Positions 31,136 to 33,997 of a stretch of DNA of 33,997 bases are shown here, in pieces; position 1 is the first letter of the stretch; each line of letters starts with the position of its first letter. The DNA lies in assembly GCA_020348865.1 (NCBI GenBank), contig CP070754.1, positions 445,311 through 479,307 of the forward strand, in the 5' to 3' direction. Source of the stretch: Candidatus Bathyarchaeota archaeon (lineage in GTDB: Archaea; Thermoproteota; Bathyarchaeia; Bathyarchaeales; Bathyarchaeaceae). The notes below the pieces were generated by a model. The model saw nothing but the letters and a program-made list of their open reading frames with translations, ran no database searches and was not told where the DNA came from. The translations under genes and the position numbers were made by a program.

Positions 31136-31727
31136 AGAGTACAAGGCTGCCTTTGCAGTGGCCGTTTTGAGTCTGGCTTTGGTTGCGGCTTTTCCCACGG
31201 CTAGTATGATCTGGCCCTTTCCTAGAAGTACCCAGAGGTTTTCTGAGCTTTGGCTTCTAGGTCCTAACCATATGGCGGAGAACTATCCTTTCAATGTGAG
31301 GGCAGGTGATGTGCAAGGACCGGTTTATGTTGGTGTAAGTAATCATTTGGGTCGTTCAGGTTACTACCTGGTTTATGTGAAGTTTCGTAATCACACGCAA
31401 CAGTTGCCTAACGCTACTGCTTCTGAGCCTAGCCCTTTGTCTCCGCTGTATGAGTTCCAGTTTTTCTTGGAAGATGGGGAAACATGGGAGGCGCCTGTGA
31501 GTTTCACTGTTGAAGATGTGAGTTTTGATGGTAATCGTAGTTTTGTGACTGCGATTTCGATTGAAGACCATGTTTTTCCGGTCAACCTCTTTTCAAGCTG
31601 GGATTCAGAGTACAGGGGATTCTTCTATCAGTTGTTCTTTGAGCTTTGGCTGTACAATACGGATCTGCAGGTTTTTCAGGTTCATGACCGTTTTGTTGGG
31701 CTCTGGATTGACATAATGCGTACATGA
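31125..31727 (+). CDS. DUF1616-like membrane-anchored protein
   Basis: A 200-residue protein with an N-terminal hydrophobic segment (about residues 8-30) and an extracytoplasmic domain. FSELWLLGPNHMAENYPFNV, then VYVGVSNHLGRSGYYLVYVK, match the DUF1616 pattern of a LLGP...NYP start and a VGVxNH motif in a beta-sandwich domain. FFLEDGETWEAPVSF is also typical. It has a few N-X-S/T sequons (NHT, NAT, NRS). The ATG lies 11 nt before the previous stop, so translation is coupled. DUF1616 has no known biochemical function; members occur in archaeal cell-surface and polysaccharide loci. Confidence 0.8.
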   Translation: MSPEEYKAAFAVAVLSLALVAAFPTASMIWPFPRSTQRFSELWLLGPNHMAENYPFNVRAGDVQGPVYVGVSNHLGRSGYYLVYVKFRNHTQQLPNATASEPSPLSPLYEFQFFLEDGETWEAPVSFTVEDVSFDGNRSFVTAISIEDHVFPVNLFSSWDSEYRGFFYQLFFELWLYNTDLQVFQVHDRFVGLWIDIMRT

Positions 31728-31909
31728 AGCCGAAGAGTTGTTTGTGGTGGAAAGATGATAGTATTTTGTGCATGCGGATGTGAGAAATGTTCTAGAAAAT
31801 TTGTTGTGTTGTTACAGAATCTTGTACCTTATCCATTTAAGTGTGACATGAGCCACACGTTTATTGATTATAACTCGTTTGCTTCGATTTCAGAAGAAGG
31901 AGAATAGAA

Positions 31910-32821
31910 ATGAGAGTTAAAGCGAAGGCGAGGATTTCGATTCTGACGTTACTGGTAGTGCTGTTCGTCGGATCGATTCTTCTAAATGTTGCTTTTGCTA
32001 TTCCTGAGTCTATAATGGGTACTCCAGACGACACAGCTGGAGTCTGGTTGTTCAGTGCAGGCACTTTGCTGCCAGCAGATGAACCTACAGATGACATAAT
32101 AGGAACTGCAATCTTCTACGGCATACTTGATTTTATAGGTGACACGCCAGTAGAGGTCTTCGATTTTGGTTGGGGTCTAACTGAACCACCACCCCCTGGA
32201 CAAGAAGATACGACGATGGCAGAGGTCAACACAGGTCTTACGACCGTAGACGACTTCGGCTATCTTGTTAACGGAGGCGACGATGACGCGAATCATGACA
32301 CAGGAGACGCCGGATATTTCGAAGGAGGTTACGATCCAACTGGTCCAAACATGATTGTGGCGGATGGCGTGGTGACGACTGGCGTGTTAGGGCCTTCGGA
32401 GGCTGCCAGTGCAGTGGCGGCGCAAGCTGCGCTTGGCGGTTTTGAGATGTTCATCTTTGACGACGCTGAACTCAGCGGTATGAACATAACTTTGAGCAAC
32501 GAGTTAGGCCTGAGCATAAATATCATAATTGATGACCTTCAGATCAACCCGCCGACGTTCTTCCATGCCGACGACACTCTGGTTGCAATCGACTTGGATA
32601 GTCTGGTGGGCTTCGATCCCAAAGTGGACTTCATTGATACGATTCGGGTAGAAGATGATGGCATCCCTCAAGCAATCACCGATGCAGGTGACACAACCCT
32701 AGAGATAGATGCGATAGCAACTTTGCACGCTATTCCAGAAGTGTCTCTTGGAACAATAATGGTCTTAGTCAGTATGTTTGGCAGTCTCGGCGTCTACGCT
32801 GTCCGAAGGAAGAGAAACTAA
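31910..32821 (+). CDS. Secreted acidic protein with PEF-CTERM-like sorting tail
   Basis: An exported protein of 303 residues. It has a signal peptide (MRVKAKARISILTLLVVLFVG, cleavage likely after NVAFA at about residue 30), a mature region very rich in Asp and Gly (for example NGGDDDANHDTGDAG), and a C-terminal tail of 29 residues: IPEVSLG, then a hydrophobic helix TIMVLVSMFGSLGVYAV, then RRKRN. This PE, helix and basic order is what archaeosortase-type tails (PEF-CTERM and relatives) show, so it is probably cut and attached at the cell surface. GAAGGAGAA precedes the ATG at 5 nt. No archaeosortase gene is seen in the window. The central domain is not recognised. Confidence 0.8.
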   Translation: MRVKAKARISILTLLVVLFVGSILLNVAFAIPESIMGTPDDTAGVWLFSAGTLLPADEPTDDIIGTAIFYGILDFIGDTPVEVFDFGWGLTEPPPPGQEDTTMAEVNTGLTTVDDFGYLVNGGDDDANHDTGDAGYFEGGYDPTGPNMIVADGVVTTGVLGPSEAASAVAAQAALGGFEMFIFDDAELSGMNITLSNELGLSINIIIDDLQINPPTFFHADDTLVAIDLDSLVGFDPKVDFIDTIRVEDDGIPQAITDAGDTTLEIDAIATLHAIPEVSLGTIMVLVSMFGSLGVYAVRRKRN

Positions 32822-33051
32822 GACCCTGAGTAGACGCCACTTTTCTGTAAACATCACTTCTCCCTGTAAATCTGTAGTTATGTGCACAATGCCCTTTAGT
32901 TGGATCTTCTTGCCCAGATTTATGTTATAGAAGACGTGGGCTGATGTTATAGAAGCTCTTTCCTTATGTCTTTAATTGAAGCGAAGAAAATCGGTTTATG
33001 TGTACTGAATTCAGCTGCGACTTCAGTGTTCAGGGGAGAGCGTGAGAGAAA
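32822..33051. other. Intergenic region with tandem 12-mer
   Basis: ATGTTATAGAAG occurs at 32922-32933 and again at 32944-32955, 22 nt apart, and ATGTTATAGAA also at 29665-29675. CTTTAATTG near 32970 may be a TATA box for the downstream glycosyltransferase. Nothing else was recognised. Confidence 0.35.
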
Positions 33052-33161
33052 GTGGAGAAGAATAGCAGTGCTACTTCAGTCACGGCAATTTTCCCCGCTT
33101 TGAACGAGGAAGAAGCATCAAACATGCATGGCAGAGCTAAGAGAGTTTCTGGGGATTAGAA
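33052..33161 (+). pseudogene. Frameshifted 5' remnant of a GT2 glycosyltransferase
   Basis: A GTG at 33052 reads MEKNSSATSVTAIFPALNEE, the N-terminal signature of GT2 enzymes, then stops at 33157-33159. After about 33127 the homologous reading continues in the next frame as MAELREFLGIRN, lining up with VIRELGQMGCRN of the intact gene downstream. The nucleotide similarity to that gene is only moderate, so it is the decayed start of a different GT2 paralogue rather than a fresh duplication. Confidence 0.6.
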
Positions 33162-33881
33162 ATGAAGACAATTATGAACTCAGAAGTGACGGTGTTGATT
33201 CCAACCTTGAATGAGGAGGCGAACATCGCAGGCGTGATTCGAGAACTAGGCCAGATGGGTTGCCGGAACATACTGATTATAGATGGAAACTCTAGGGATA
33301 GGACAGTCGAGGTTGCGAAAGAATTCGGAGTTGATGTGATCTTTCAGAATGGAAGAGGGAAGGGTGATGCTTTGCGCCAGGCGTTCAATCACGATGGGCT
33401 CAATGGTGGTGCGGTTGTGATTATGGATGCCGATGGGTCGATGAATCCTAAGGAAATAATGTTATTCATTGAGGCCTTGAATTCTGGTGCAGACTTGGTC
33501 AAGGGTTCACGTTTCTTACGTTATGGATATTCTGAAGATATGAGTGTGACTCGTAGGGTTGGAAATCGGTTTTTCGTATTCTTGGTTAACAGATTTTGGT
33601 CTGCTGACTATACCGATCTATGCTACGGCTTCGCGGCGTTTAGTAATGACGCTATCAAGAAGTTAAGCCCGTACTTGAAGTCAAAGAACTTCGAGATTGA
33701 GACAGAAGTTTTCATCAAGGCTAAGAAACTAGGATTGAATGTGGTAGAGACGCCAAGTATAGAGTCTCGAAGGAGACATGGCAGCTCAAATCTAAGTGCT
33801 TTTAAGGACGGAATTCGTATTCTGAAAACGATTATTGATGAATTCTTTGATGGTCCCCTGACAAAGTTACGTAGTCTCTAG
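33162..33881 (+). CDS. GT2 glycosyltransferase (dolichol-phosphate-sugar-synthase-like)
   Basis: Transfers a sugar from an NDP-sugar, in this subfamily often to dolichyl or polyprenyl phosphate, feeding N-glycosylation or surface polymers. It shows VTVLIPTLNEEANIAGVIRE, IIDGNSRDRTVEVAKE, GRGKGDALRQAF, and VIMDADGS with the DxD residues Asp89 and Asp91. The 239 residues give a catalytic domain only; the C-terminus ends DEFFDGPLTKLRSL without a membrane helix. ATG 33162 follows GGGGATTAG; ATG 33174 is four codons inside. The gene sits at the end of the surface locus and is followed by a run of eight T. The sugar and acceptor are unknown. Confidence 0.92.
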   Translation: MKTIMNSEVTVLIPTLNEEANIAGVIRELGQMGCRNILIIDGNSRDRTVEVAKEFGVDVIFQNGRGKGDALRQAFNHDGLNGGAVVIMDADGSMNPKEIMLFIEALNSGADLVKGSRFLRYGYSEDMSVTRRVGNRFFVFLVNRFWSADYTDLCYGFAAFSNDAIKKLSPYLKSKNFEIETEVFIKAKKLGLNVVETPSIESRRRHGSSNLSAFKDGIRILKTIIDEFFDGPLTKLRSL

Positions 33882-33895
33882 ACTGGGCCGAATCC

Positions 33896-33903
33896 TTTTT
33901 TTT
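33896..33903 (+). terminator. Poly-T terminator after the GT2 gene
   Basis: Eight consecutive T begin 15 nt after the stop codon, a strong intrinsic signal for archaeal RNA polymerase. Confidence 0.5.
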
Positions 33904-33997
33904 GGAACAATCATATGGTCACGCAACCCGGACTTTTAGGCACTCAACGCGCGTGCACGAGCTACGAAAAGAGTTGAGGAAGCTTTCATCTGATATC

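Overview
This is a 34 kb stretch of an archaeal chromosome, probably from the TACK group and possibly Bathyarchaeia-like; that rank is inferred and not proven by any single gene. Archaeal hallmarks are an ABCE1/Rli1 ribosome-recycling ATPase, a clamp loader with small and large RFC subunits, a short archaeal triosephosphate isomerase, the archaeal bifunctional fructose-1,6-bisphosphate aldolase/phosphatase, archaeal-type serine hydroxymethyltransferase, a tRNA gene with two introns, and AT-rich TATA boxes about 25 nt ahead of starts, several of which look leaderless. TTG and GTG starts are common. No CRISPR array, insertion sequence, integrase or rRNA was seen.

Layout. 1-5.1 kb: threonylcarbamoyl-AMP synthase (cut by the window edge), an isoaspartyl peptidase/asparaginase, Rli1, TpiA and a small unknown protein. 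5.2-9.3 kb: a membrane-anchored phospholipase-D-like protein with a repetitive, sequon-rich stalk, a small unknown protein, a gamma-glutamyltransferase-like enzyme and a DUF89 phosphatase. 9.3-17.5 kb: glycogen debranching enzyme, a soluble reductive-dehalogenase-like Fe-S/cobamide protein, a threonine-synthase-like PLP enzyme, a winged-helix protein, an EamA transporter, a metallo-beta-lactamase-fold hydrolase and SHMT. 17.6-25.6 kb: an alpha-glucan block of GH57 amylase, sugar-1-phosphate nucleotidyltransferase, two GT4 glycogen-synthase-like enzymes, a winged-helix protein, a winged-helix/DUF5752-like fusion and FBP aldolase/phosphatase. 25.9-28.9 kb: tRNA-Arg(CCG), rfcS, rfcL and a Cys-rich protein. 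28.9-34 kb: two more winged-helix paralogues, two small unknowns, an overlapping set of winged-helix, two-TM and DUF1616 genes, a secreted protein with a PEF-CTERM-like sorting tail, and a GT2 glycosyltransferase preceded by a frameshifted remnant of another GT2.

How the genes fit together. The debranching enzyme, GH57 enzyme, nucleotidyltransferase and two GT4 enzymes could build and break down a glycogen-like polymer. The FBP aldolase/phosphatase and TpiA connect this to gluconeogenesis. The GH57 C-terminus and a separate winged-helix protein share the same extra domain, which suggests a link between the polymer enzymes and a local regulator. The 30-34 kb end looks like a cell-surface module of membrane proteins, a sortase-type substrate and a glycosyltransferase.

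The most notable observations are the two-intron tRNA-Arg, the DUF5752-like domain shared by an enzyme and a DNA-binding-type protein, the Tat-less reductive-dehalogenase homologue, the PEF-CTERM-like surface protein beside a DUF1616 operon, and repeated ATGCAT-type palindromes confined mostly to intergenic regions.
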